This document shows positions 52,020 through 61,361 of a DNA stretch of 64,000 nucleotides, in pieces (position 1 is the stretch's first letter; the number at the start of each line of letters is the position of its first letter). The position numbers and the translations under genes were made by a program. Below the pieces are notes generated by a model. The model was not told the DNA's origin. It saw nothing but the letters and a program-made list of their open reading frames with translations, and made no database searches. This DNA comes from Amycolatopsis suaedae. GTDB lineage: Bacteria > Actinomycetota > Actinomycetes > Mycobacteriales > Pseudonocardiaceae. The stretch lies in contig NZ_SFCC01000008.1 in NCBI RefSeq assembly GCF_004214935.1, positions 248,001 to 312,000 on the forward strand, in the 5' to 3' direction.

Positions 52020-53117
52020 GTGACCACAGACAACCACATCGGGGCCCCGTCCTTCGACCGAATGCGCAACATGCTGGTGCGCGCGGCCGAGGTCAGGGAG
52101 AGCGAACAGCAGCAGATCTTCGACGCCCTCGACGACATCTACGCCAGGCTGGCGCCGGTCGACTCGCTGGGCGCCGTCCGCAAGCGGCTGTCCGAGCTGC
52201 CTGACCGCACCGAGGTCAGCGTGCTGGCCGAGCGCCTCGACGAGGCGATGTCGCGGCTGGAGGCCCAGGACAACGCCATCGCGGCACTCGCGCGGTCGGT
52301 GGAGAGCATCGTCGACAAGCTGGCGAAGCCGTTCGCGCAGCTCGACGGCAGGCTCGACGGTGTCGGTGCCCGTTTCGAGGGCGTCGCCGGCCGGATGGAC
52401 GGGCTGGAGGACAAGCTCCAGAACATCCACCGCAGGCTGGACGAGCTCGGCGGCCACCTGGACAAGCAGGACGGCAAGCTCGACTCGCTGCCCGCGGCCG
52501 TCCACGGCCCGGTGCGTGAGCGCATCGAGCAGGCCGAGGCCACGCTGCGTGAGCGGATCGACGCCGGCGACGCCGACCTGCGCTCCCGCGTCGACGCGCT
52601 GGACAGCTCCACCAAGGAGCGGATCGGCGCCAACACCGAGGCCCTCAAGACCGCGCTGGCCGAGACCGGCGAGATGGTCGACGCCTCCGACCGGCTCGAC
52701 AAGCTGGGCGACCGCCTGGAGCAGGTCACCAGCAGGCTCGACGACCTGGCCGGCAGGCTGGACAAGGTCGAGGACGGCTTCGCCGCGCAGCTCGGCGACC
52801 TGGACGGCACGCTCAAGACCGGCCTGTCGAAGGTGGAGGGCACCCTGTCGGCCCGCCCGGACACCGACTCGGTCACCTCGCTGGTGCGCAAGAGCAACGA
52901 GGAGTCCGAGCGGCGCATCGGCGGTCAGCTCGACGAGGCCATGGCCACGTTCGCCGAGCTGATGCTCGGTGGCGGCCCCGCCGCCGCCCAGCCCGTGATC
53001 GCCGCCGCGCCCCCGGCGCCGCGGCAGCCGCGCCGCCAGCGCAACGGCCGCGCCCCCAAGGCCGCCGACGCCAAGAGCAAGTCCGGCGACTCCGGCAGCG
53101 AGTCCTCCGACTCCTGA
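52020..53117 (+). CDS. Coiled-coil protein with basic disordered tail, unknown function
   Basis: 365 residues from GTG 52020 with GGAGG 8 nt upstream. Residues about 30-320 are nearly continuous heptad-like repeats of the form LDxLxxRLDxVxxxL (LDELGGHLDKQDGKLDSLP, LDKLGDRLEQVTSRLDDLAG), with few prolines, predicting a long helical rod. The C-terminal 45 residues are Pro/Arg/Lys/Ser rich (RQPRRQRNGRAPKAADAKSK) and likely disordered. No signal peptide or membrane segment. Could be a cytoplasmic scaffold or DNA/membrane-surface binding protein. Upstream gap 51786-52019 is non-coding with TAAGCT at 51977. Confidence 0.75.
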   Translation: MTTDNHIGAPSFDRMRNMLVRAAEVRESEQQQIFDALDDIYARLAPVDSLGAVRKRLSELPDRTEVSVLAERLDEAMSRLEAQDNAIAALARSVESIVDKLAKPFAQLDGRLDGVGARFEGVAGRMDGLEDKLQNIHRRLDELGGHLDKQDGKLDSLPAAVHGPVRERIEQAEATLRERIDAGDADLRSRVDALDSSTKERIGANTEALKTALAETGEMVDASDRLDKLGDRLEQVTSRLDDLAGRLDKVEDGFAAQLGDLDGTLKTGLSKVEGTLSARPDTDSVTSLVRKSNEESERRIGGQLDEAMATFAELMLGGGPAAAQPVIAAAPPAPRQPRRQRNGRAPKAADAKSKSGDSGSESSDS

Positions 53118-53141
53118 CCCCGGCTCGCTTTCCTGTTTAAT

Positions 53142-53192
53142 CCGTGAAGGGGGCCCTCACGGCATCTGATGCCGTGAGGGCCCCCTTCACGG
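53142..53192. repeat. Palindrome family B, left flank of second DUF559-type gene
   Basis: 51 bp: two perfectly complementary 24-base arms (starting CCGTGAAGGGGGCCCTCACG) around CTG. It lies between two convergent genes, 24 nt after one stop and 8 nt after the other, so it can end both transcripts. It differs from the copy at 54250 at one position. Confidence 0.9.
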
Positions 53193-53200
53193 CATTCGGG

Positions 53201-54169
53201 TCAGGCCGCGAGCGTCACATCCGGACGCGGGCGGGCGGCGGCCGTGTTGTAGGCCGCTTCCAGCTCCGCCAGGACCCCAGCCGGGTCGGATCTCAGCCGT
53301 GACGGCAGTGTCTGCACGACGGTGATCCCCGCCCCGGCGTACCGGACATTTCGTTCCAGGGTGCGTGCGTATCCGTCGCGGAAGAAGTGGAAGTCGAAGG
53401 AGTCGATCTCCCAGGCCAGACAGACTTCGTCCCACCACGCGTCCGGCCTTCCGAGGTAACGACCCGACGGACCGTGAACAGCCGCGTTCCAGTGCGTCGG
53501 CGGCACCCGCATTCGACCGGCCACCTCACGCGCGTGCAGCTCGGCGACCGAACGAAGGCTGTCGATCTCAGCGAGCAGGCGCCGGGGCAGAGCGGTCCCA
53601 CGCTTCGTACCGGCCTCGACCTCCCTGGCGAGTGACTTCGGGTCACATCGGCCCCGCTGAATACCCTCGATCAACAAGCCTGCCACCTGCTTCTCGTCCC
53701 GCAGCCGGCGAGCCGCGTCGGTGACCGCCCGCACCAGGGGCGCGAGAGGGATTCCGCCACGCGTGACTGGCGCGGGCAACCGCTTGGTGCGCTCGATGGT
53801 GACGTAGCCGCTGCTTCGGACCTGCCGGTCGTGGGGGACCAGCAGGTGGATGTCGTCGGTGTCCGGGAGTTGCCGGGGTCTGAGCCCATGTCTTCGGCAA
53901 GCTTCGACACCGGTCACCTGTGATTCGACCCCACCGTGCATCAATGCCGCGACGGCCCGCTGATCGGCGCTGGGCTCGCCGTTGTGCAGCAGGATGATCC
54001 CTGGCAGGAGGCGTTGCCACGGGCCTCCCGGCAGACACCATCGGTAGGCGGTCTTGCTGTCCATGCCGAGCGCTTCCAGTGTGGCGACCCTGATGACACC
54101 CAGGCGACTGCGCTCGGCGAGCAGTCGCGGGCTGGCCGTCCATTTTCCTTTTTTGATCACAGCAGCCAT
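53201..54169 (-). CDS. Orphan AbiEi-like / DUF559-type protein
   Basis: 322 residues. N-terminal basic start (MAAVIKKGKWTASPRLLAER), AbiEi-like region with a winged-helix pattern (RVATLEALGMDSKTAYRW, PGGPWQRLLPGIILLHNG, AACRRHGLRPRQ, IHLLVPHDRQVRSSGYVTIER), then a nuclease-fold C-terminus: YLGRPDAWWDEVCLAWEIDS with the PD...ExD pattern, and RTLERNVRYAGAGITVVQTLP. Only distantly similar to the protein at 14818 but built the same way. Inserted with its coiled-coil neighbour between add and deoA, which adjoin in M. tuberculosis, and bracketed by near-identical 51-bp palindromes. No toxin partner. Confidence 0.78.
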   Translation of the reverse strand: MAAVIKKGKWTASPRLLAERSRLGVIRVATLEALGMDSKTAYRWCLPGGPWQRLLPGIILLHNGEPSADQRAVAALMHGGVESQVTGVEACRRHGLRPRQLPDTDDIHLLVPHDRQVRSSGYVTIERTKRLPAPVTRGGIPLAPLVRAVTDAARRLRDEKQVAGLLIEGIQRGRCDPKSLAREVEAGTKRGTALPRRLLAEIDSLRSVAELHAREVAGRMRVPPTHWNAAVHGPSGRYLGRPDAWWDEVCLAWEIDSFDFHFFRDGYARTLERNVRYAGAGITVVQTLPSRLRSDPAGVLAELEAAYNTAAARPRPDVTLAA

Positions 54170-54213
54170 AGTGCGCCGGTTTCAGCGCCCCGGGGGAAAC
54201 TGATCTGCCCGCC

Positions 54214-54240
54214 TGTGGACAACCGCACCCCTGTGGGCAA
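54214..54240 (-). promoter_or_regulatory. Two tandem TTGYCCACA boxes upstream of DUF559-type gene
   Basis: On the minus strand TTGCCCACA (54232-54240) and TTGTCCACA (54214-54222), same orientation, 9 nt apart, 44 nt before the ATG at 54169. TTGTCCACA is the actinobacterial DnaA-box consensus. Same arrangement as 14729-14756. Confidence 0.65.
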
Positions 54241-54249
54241 CTCCCCATG

Positions 54250-54300
54250 CCGTGAAGGGGGCCCTCACGGCGTCTGATGCCGTGAGGGCCCCCTTCACGG
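54250..54300. repeat. Palindrome family B, right flank of second DUF559-type gene
   Basis: 51 bp, 50 of 51 positions identical to 53142-53192. It ends 2 nt before the deoA stop codon and can serve as the deoA operon terminator. Confidence 0.9.
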
Positions 54301-54302
54301 CA

Positions 54303-55592
54303 TCACAGGACGGCGCGGAGGGTGTCCAGGACCAGCGGGGTGGGGAGCGGGGGTGCGTCGGACACGGCGACGGCGTCCTTCAGGGCCTCGCGGGCCGACG
54401 GGATCGCCTCGGGGGTGTCGGTGTGCAGCTCCAGCAGGGGCTGCCCGGCCTCCACCCGCTCCCCCGGCTTCGCCAGGCAGAGCACCCCGGCCGCGTGCTG
54501 CACCGGGTCCTCCCGGCGGGCCCGGCCGGCGCCGAGGCGCCAGGCCGCCACACCGACCGCATAGGCGTCCAGTGACGACAGCACACCCGACCGCGGCGCC
54601 TCCACCACCTCCACACAAGAAGGACGAGGCAGCGGAGCCTCCGGGTCACCGCCCTGGGCGGTGATCATCCGGCACCACGTCTCGTACGCCTGTCCCGAGG
54701 CGAGCACCGCCGCCGGATCGGCGTCCAGGCCCGCCAGCGCGACCATCTCCCGCGCCAGCGCGACGGTCAGCTCCACGACGTCGGCCGGGCCACCGCCACG
54801 CAGCACCTCGACCGACTCGGCCACCTCCACCGCGTTGCCGACGGCCCGGCCCAGCGGCGTGCCCATGCCGGTCAGCAGCGCGGTCGTCGCCACGCCGTGC
54901 GCGGCACCGATCTCGACCAGCGCCGCCGCCAGCTCCCTAGCGTCCTCGGGCGTCTTCATGAACGCCCCGGACCCCACCTTGACGTCCAGCACCAGCGCCG
55001 CCGACCCCTCGGCGATCTTCTTGCTCATGATCGAGCTGGCGATCAGCGGCACCGACTCGACGGTGGCCGTCACGTCCCGCAACGCGTACAGCTTGCGGTC
55101 CGCCGGCGCCAGGGCCGGCGTCGCGGCACACACCACGGCGCCCACTTCGGACAGTTGCTTTCGGATGTCCTCAGTGGACAACTCGGCTCGCCAGCCGGGG
55201 ATGGACTCCAGTTTGTCCAGCGTGCCACCGGTGTGGCCCAGCCCGCGCCCGGACAGCTGCGGCACGGCGGCCCCGCACGCGGCGACCAGCGGCGCCAGCG
55301 GCAGCGTGATCTTGTCACCCACGCCGCCGGTGGAGTGCTTGTCCACCGTCGGCCGGTCGACGGCCAGCTCCAGCCGCTCACCGGACTCGATCATCGCCCC
55401 GGTCCACCGGGCGATCTCCGACGATTCCATCCCGCGCAGGAAGATCGCCATCGCCAGCGCCGACATCTGCTCCTCGGCGACGACCCCGCGCGTGTAGGCA
55501 TCGACGACCCAGTCGATCTGCTCGTCACTGAGCCTGCCGCCGTCCCGCTTCGCGCGGATGACGTCGACGGCGGCGAACGGTTCGGTGCTCAC
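54303..55592 (-). CDS. deoA: Thymidine phosphorylase
   Basis: 429 residues. Phosphorolysis of thymidine (and deoxyuridine) to base and deoxyribose-1-phosphate. KHSTGGVGDKITLPLAPLVA, GRGLGHTGGTLDKLESIPG, SSIMSKKIAEGS and KVGSGAFMK are the family's substrate and phosphate sites; the C-terminal alpha/beta domain ends HTDTPEAIPSA. GTG 55592 overlaps the cdd stop (GTGA). Last gene of the uptake-salvage operon 61119-54303. Corresponds to Rv3314c. Confidence 0.95.
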   Translation of the reverse strand: MSTEPFAAVDVIRAKRDGGRLSDEQIDWVVDAYTRGVVAEEQMSALAMAIFLRGMESSEIARWTGAMIESGERLELAVDRPTVDKHSTGGVGDKITLPLAPLVAACGAAVPQLSGRGLGHTGGTLDKLESIPGWRAELSTEDIRKQLSEVGAVVCAATPALAPADRKLYALRDVTATVESVPLIASSIMSKKIAEGSAALVLDVKVGSGAFMKTPEDARELAAALVEIGAAHGVATTALLTGMGTPLGRAVGNAVEVAESVEVLRGGGPADVVELTVALAREMVALAGLDADPAAVLASGQAYETWCRMITAQGGDPEAPLPRPSCVEVVEAPRSGVLSSLDAYAVGVAAWRLGAGRARREDPVQHAAGVLCLAKPGERVEAGQPLLELHTDTPEAIPSAREALKDAVAVSDAPPLPTPLVLDTLRAVL

Positions 55593-55981
55593 GACGGCAG
55601 GTCCTCCGGTCCGAACGCGTCCGGCAGAACCTCCCGCATCGGCAGGATGCCCCGCGGAGTGTCCACTTCGCACTCGGCGCCGCCCAGTTCGAACAGGATC
55701 TGACGGCACCGGCCACACGGCATCAGCAGCTCACCGTCGCCGCTCCGGCAGGCCACGGCGACCAGCCGCCCGCCACCGGACAGCCGCAGCTGCCCCGCCA
55801 TCGTGCACTCCGCGCACAGCCCCAGGCCGTACGAGGCGTTCTCCACGTTGCAGCCCAGCACGACCCTGCCGTCGTCGACCAGCCCGGCGACGCCGACATG
55901 CAGGCCGGAGTACGGCGCGTACGCGGACTTCGCCGCCCGCACCGCCTCCGACCGCAGCAGCTCCCAGTCAGTCACCTTCAC
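55589..55981 (-). CDS. cdd: Cytidine deaminase
   Basis: 130 residues. Deaminates (deoxy)cytidine to (deoxy)uridine. Zinc site: NVENASYGLGLCAECTM (catalytic Glu within CAE) and MPCGRCRQ. GTG 55981 (or 55975) start; it overlaps the permease end by 14 nt and deoA by 4 nt. Corresponds to Rv3315c. With DeoA it turns imported pyrimidine nucleosides into bases and pentose phosphates. Confidence 0.95.
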   Translation of the reverse strand: MKVTDWELLRSEAVRAAKSAYAPYSGLHVGVAGLVDDGRVVLGCNVENASYGLGLCAECTMAGQLRLSGGGRLVAVACRSGDGELLMPCGRCRQILFELGGAECEVDTPRGILPMREVLPDAFGPEDLPS

Positions 55982-57230
55982 CTCGCCGGTACCGCTTGCC
56001 GATCGACCGTGGCGGCCGCAGGCGTTGCGACGCCACGGCGAGCACGATGATCGTGACGAAGTGCGCCGAGTACGGGATCAGCTGCTCGGGCAGCTCGTCG
56101 TTGGACCAGTAGATGAAGTACAGGATCCCGGCGCCGACGACGGCCATCGCCGCGGCGAACCACTGCCGCCGGATCAGCTGCACCACCACGATCACGCCGA
56201 GCAGGATCACCGCGCCGTACAGCAACGCCAGCACCAGCGTGCCGCCGCCGGACAGCTGCAGGCCGTCGGCGTAACCGAACAACGCAGCACCACCGAGCAG
56301 ACCACCGGGCCGCCAGTTGCCGAAGATCATCGCCGCGAGGCCGATGAAGCCACGGCCGTTCGTCTGGTTCTCCAGATAGTCGGCGCCGCCGTTGAGCAGC
56401 ACCAGCGAAGCGCCACCCATGCCCGCGAACCCGCCGGAGATGACCAGCGCGCTGTACTTGTGCACGTACACGTTGACACCCAGCGACTCGGCCGCCACCG
56501 GGTTCTCCCCGCAGGAGCGCAGCCGCAGGCCGAACCGGGTCCGCCAGAGCACCAGGTAGCTCACCGGCACCAGCAGCAGCGCGATCATCGCCAGCGGCGA
56601 CACCTGCGTGATCAGCCCGCGCAGGATGCCCGCGACGTCGGAGATCACCACCCGCTGCCCGGCCTCCAGCTCGCCCAGCCAGTCGGAGAGGAACGTCGCG
56701 GAATAGGTGTCGAACTTCGGCACCCTCGGCGACTCCTTCGGGTTACCCGACAGCGGCTCGAACACCAGGCTGGCCAGGTACTTCGCCACCCCCAGCCCGA
56801 GCAGGTTGATCGCCACACCGGACACGATGTGGTTGACGTTGAACGTCACCGTGGCGACGGCGTGCAGCAGCCCGCCCAGCGCGCCGAACACGATCGCGGC
56901 GCCGAGACCGGCCCACGGACCGCCGTAGTAGGCACCCCACGCGGCACCCCAGGTGCCGAGGATCATCATGCCCTCGAGGCCGATGTTGATCACACCGGCG
57001 CGTTCGGCCCACAGCCCGCCGAGCGCGGCCAGCAGGATCGGCAGCGCCAGTCGCAGCGCGACCTGCGAGGTGTTCGACGAGGTCAGCCCCGGTTCGCCGG
57101 TCAGGTACGACGTCGTGGACAGCACACCGATGGCGATGACGGCCCACAGCACGCCACGCGCCCAGCCGGGCATGCGCCGCTTCGGCGGCTCCGTGAGGGT
57201 CGCCGGAGTGGAACCGGTCAGCGTGCTCAC
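55968..57230 (-). CDS. Nucleoside ABC transporter permease (second subunit)
   Basis: 420 residues, about ten hydrophobic helices. ERAGVINIGLEGMMILGTWGAAW and GENPVAAESLGVNV are the conserved segments of the BMP-dependent nucleoside permeases (YufQ/NupQ-like); GFIGLAAMIFGNWRPGG is the coupling region to the ATPase. GTG 57230 overlaps the first permease by 4 nt. The C-terminus is longer than usual and contains two extra helices followed by a basic end. Confidence 0.92.
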   Translation of the reverse strand: MSTLTGSTPATLTEPPKRRMPGWARGVLWAVIAIGVLSTTSYLTGEPGLTSSNTSQVALRLALPILLAALGGLWAERAGVINIGLEGMMILGTWGAAWGAYYGGPWAGLGAAIVFGALGGLLHAVATVTFNVNHIVSGVAINLLGLGVAKYLASLVFEPLSGNPKESPRVPKFDTYSATFLSDWLGELEAGQRVVISDVAGILRGLITQVSPLAMIALLLVPVSYLVLWRTRFGLRLRSCGENPVAAESLGVNVYVHKYSALVISGGFAGMGGASLVLLNGGADYLENQTNGRGFIGLAAMIFGNWRPGGLLGGAALFGYADGLQLSGGGTLVLALLYGAVILLGVIVVVQLIRRQWFAAAMAVVGAGILYFIYWSNDELPEQLIPYSAHFVTIIVLAVASQRLRPPRSIGKRYRRGEGD

Positions 57231-58320
57231 ACCGCACCTCCTTCGCTGACGCTGGAGCGTTTGCCGTTACCCGCCAGCGCCCTGCCGACGCGCCGCTGCT
57301 CGGCGGCGAGGTCGGCGCGGCGCACGATCTCGTAGGCGACGACGACCGACAGCACGATCGTTCCCTGCATGATCGTCGCGATCTCCTTCGGCACCTGGAT
57401 CTGTTCCAGCGACACCGCGGCCTTGTCCAGGAACGCCCACAGCAACGCGCCCAGCGCGATACCGGCCGGGTGGTTGCGGCCGAGCAGCGCGACCGCGATG
57501 CCGGTGAAGCCGTAGCCGGTGGTGGCGGTGATGGCGTAGACATGGTCGCGGCCGAGCAGCTCGGGCAGCGCGACCAGACCGGCCACCGCGCCGGAGAGCA
57601 GCATGGCGATCAACGTCATCTTCTTCGAGTTCACCCCGCCCGCGGCGGCGGCCGTCGTGGACTCGCCGCTGGCCTTGAGCTCGAAGCCGAACCGGGTGCG
57701 GTTGAGCATGAACCAGTAGGCCGCGCCGACGACCGCGGCGATCAGCACGAAGCCGAACATCGTGCCCGCCGCGCCGAGCGGGATGCCGGGGATCAGCCCG
57801 GACGGCTGGATCTCCTTGGTGGCGACGTTGTTGCCGATCTGCTCACCGAACTGCTCGTCGTCGATCAGGTAGGCGACGATGCCGATGACGATCGAGTTCA
57901 GCATGATCGTCGAGATGACCTCGCTGACCCCGCGGGTAACCTTGAGAATCGCCGGAATCGCCGCGTACAGGGCACCGGCCAGCGCACCCACCACGATGAT
58001 GAACACCGCGTGGATCACCGGCGGCAGCACGAACGCCCCGCCGACGATGGCCGCGATCACCCCGGCGAACCGGTACTGGCCCTCGACGCCGATGTTGAAC
58101 AGGTTCATCTGGAAGCCGATGGCCACCGCCAGCCCAGCCAGGTAGTACGTGCTGGCCAGGTTCACCGTGTCGACCGCGGTGGTCCCGGCGAACAGCTGGG
58201 AGAGCATGGTGCCGAACGCGTTCAGCGGATCGGCACCGGAGATCAGCAGCGCGACCGAGCTGATCAGGACCGCGAACGCGATCGCCAGCAGCGGCGGCAG
58301 GAGCTTCGCGCGCCAGGTAC

Positions 58321-58324
<4 letters not shown>
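57227..58324 (-). CDS. Nucleoside ABC transporter permease (first subunit)
   Basis: 365 residues, about nine helices. AIGFQMNLFNIGVEGQYRFAG, KVTRGVSEVISTIMLNSI and ASGESTTAAAAGGVNSKK match the NupP/YufP-type permease; GYGFTGIAVALLGRNHPAG is its coupling region. ATG overlaps the ATPase stop (ATGA) and the stop overlaps the second permease (GTGA). Heterodimer with the second permease in the cytoplasmic membrane. Confidence 0.92.
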
Positions 58325-59880
<1,556 letters not shown>

Positions 59881-59903
59881 GCCTCACCTTCGAAATCACG
59901 TAT

Positions 59904-59937
59904 GGGGCCCGGGAAAGGGATCACCTTCCCGAGCCCC
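59904..59937. terminator. Attenuating hairpin between BMP lipoprotein and ABC genes
   Basis: Arms 59904-59915 and 59926-59937 (GGGGCCCGGGAA against TTCCCGAGCCCC, one mismatch) and a 10-base loop. It lies between the lipoprotein stop and the ATPase start, where partial termination would give more binding protein than transporter. Confidence 0.6.
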
Positions 59938-59961
59938 ACACGGGTTTGTCGTGCCTGCCAG

Positions 59962-61119
59962 CTACTTCTGCGGCTTGTCCGACACCTGGATCTTGCCGTC
60001 GATGATCTGCTGCTTGTAGCCGTCGAGGATGGCCTTGATGTCGTCCACCATGCCGCCGGAGGTCGAGTACCCGACGCCGTCGACCTTCAGGTCGAACCGC
60101 TTCGGCAGCTGCGACAGGTCGTTCTTGGCGACCGCCTTGATGTACTCGAACACCGCGACGTCGACCCGCTTGATCATCGAGGTCATGATGACGTCCTTGA
60201 CCTCGGCGACGTTCTTCTGGTTGTACTGGTCGGAGTCGACACCGATGGCCTTGGCCTTGCCCGACGCCTTCGCCGCGTCGAACACGCCCTTACCGGAGGC
60301 GCCCGCGGCGTGGTAGATGACGTCGGCGCCCTTGTCGATCTGGGCCTTGGCCTTGATGTTGCCCTTGCCCGGGTCGTTGAAGCCGGAGATGTCGCCCGCC
60401 GGGGTGAGGTACTCGTCCTCGATCTTGACCTTGCTCGACGCGGCCTTGGCGCCCTGCAGGTAACCGGCCTCGAACTTCTGGATCAGCGGGGTGTCGACGC
60501 CGCCGACGAAGCCGATGTGGCACGACTTGCTCTTGTAGACCGCGGCCACGCCTGCCAGGAACGAGCCCTGCTCCTCGGCGAACACCAGCGGGGTGACGTT
60601 CGGGGCCTTGACCGAGTCGTCGTCGATGATGGCGAACTTGACGTTCGGGAACTTCGGCGCGACGGCCTCGACGGCCTTGGCGTAGGCGAAGCCGACGCCG
60701 ATGATCGGGTTGTACCCGGCGGTCGCCATCTGGGTGAGGCGCTGGGCCTTGGAGTCCTCACTCTCGCTGGCGGTCGCGGTGCTCTCGTTGGCGTCCTTCA
60801 CGCCCAACTCGGCCTTCGCCCTGTCGACACCGGCCGCGGCCGCGTCGTTGAACGAGGCGTCGCCGCGCCCGCCGACGTCGTAGGCCAGGCCGACCCGCAG
60901 CGCGCTGGCGTCGACCTTCTCGCCGGCGTCCGCCGAGCTGCTGGCGGCCGGGGCCGCGGCGGGCGGGGCCGGGGCGGTCGCGCAGGTCTGCTGCGAGCCC
61001 TGGTCCTGGGGGGCGGCGTTGTTCGAGCCGGTGTTTCCGGAATCCTTGGCGCATCCGGCCAGCGCCAGCACTCCGGCCAGCGCGGCCGCCGCCATCGTGC
61101 GTGTGGTTGTACCGCGCAC
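59962..61119 (-). CDS. BMP-family nucleoside-binding lipoprotein
   Basis: 385 residues from GTG 61119 with GGGAGG upstream. Signal peptide with lipobox LALAGC, Ala/Pro linker, then the basic-membrane-protein (BMP/PnrA) fold: RVGLAYDVGGRGDASFNDAAAAG, NPIIGVGFAYAKAV, KSCHIGFVGGVDTPLIQKFEAGY, GADVIYHAAGASGKGVFDAA, GVDSDQYN. These are the nucleoside-binding residues of PnrA-like proteins. Captures nucleosides for the ABC importer; first gene of the operon that ends with cdd-deoA. Confidence 0.93.
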   Translation of the reverse strand: MRGTTTRTMAAAALAGVLALAGCAKDSGNTGSNNAAPQDQGSQQTCATAPAPPAAAPAASSSADAGEKVDASALRVGLAYDVGGRGDASFNDAAAAGVDRAKAELGVKDANESTATASESEDSKAQRLTQMATAGYNPIIGVGFAYAKAVEAVAPKFPNVKFAIIDDDSVKAPNVTPLVFAEEQGSFLAGVAAVYKSKSCHIGFVGGVDTPLIQKFEAGYLQGAKAASSKVKIEDEYLTPAGDISGFNDPGKGNIKAKAQIDKGADVIYHAAGASGKGVFDAAKASGKAKAIGVDSDQYNQKNVAEVKDVIMTSMIKRVDVAVFEYIKAVAKNDLSQLPKRFDLKVDGVGYSTSGGMVDDIKAILDGYKQQIIDGKIQVSDKPQK

Positions 61120-61300
61120 GGTGCTTCTCCCTCCCCGCTGCCTGTCACAACGGTGCCTGAGAACACCCGGCACCAATGCCGGGTTCGACTGGCGAACCGT
61201 ACCCAACGGCCATTCCGAGGACACAACGAAGGCACGCTACGTGACCCAAATGTTTGCTCAGGAGCCTCCCCGCGTTCGCCCGCTCACGCTATGTGAGCCA

Positions 61301-61351
61301 GTGAAGGCCACCTCCGGCACGGGGGACGTACCGAAGGTGGCCTTCCGGTGC
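61301..61351. repeat. Diverged palindrome family A copy
   Basis: GTGAAGGCCACCTCCGGCAC and a near-complementary second arm around GGGGGACGT. Several paired changes from the other copies keep the stem. It lies 11 nt after the alpha-galactosidase stop, as a terminator would. Confidence 0.75.
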
Positions 61352-61361
61352 TGTGACCAGA

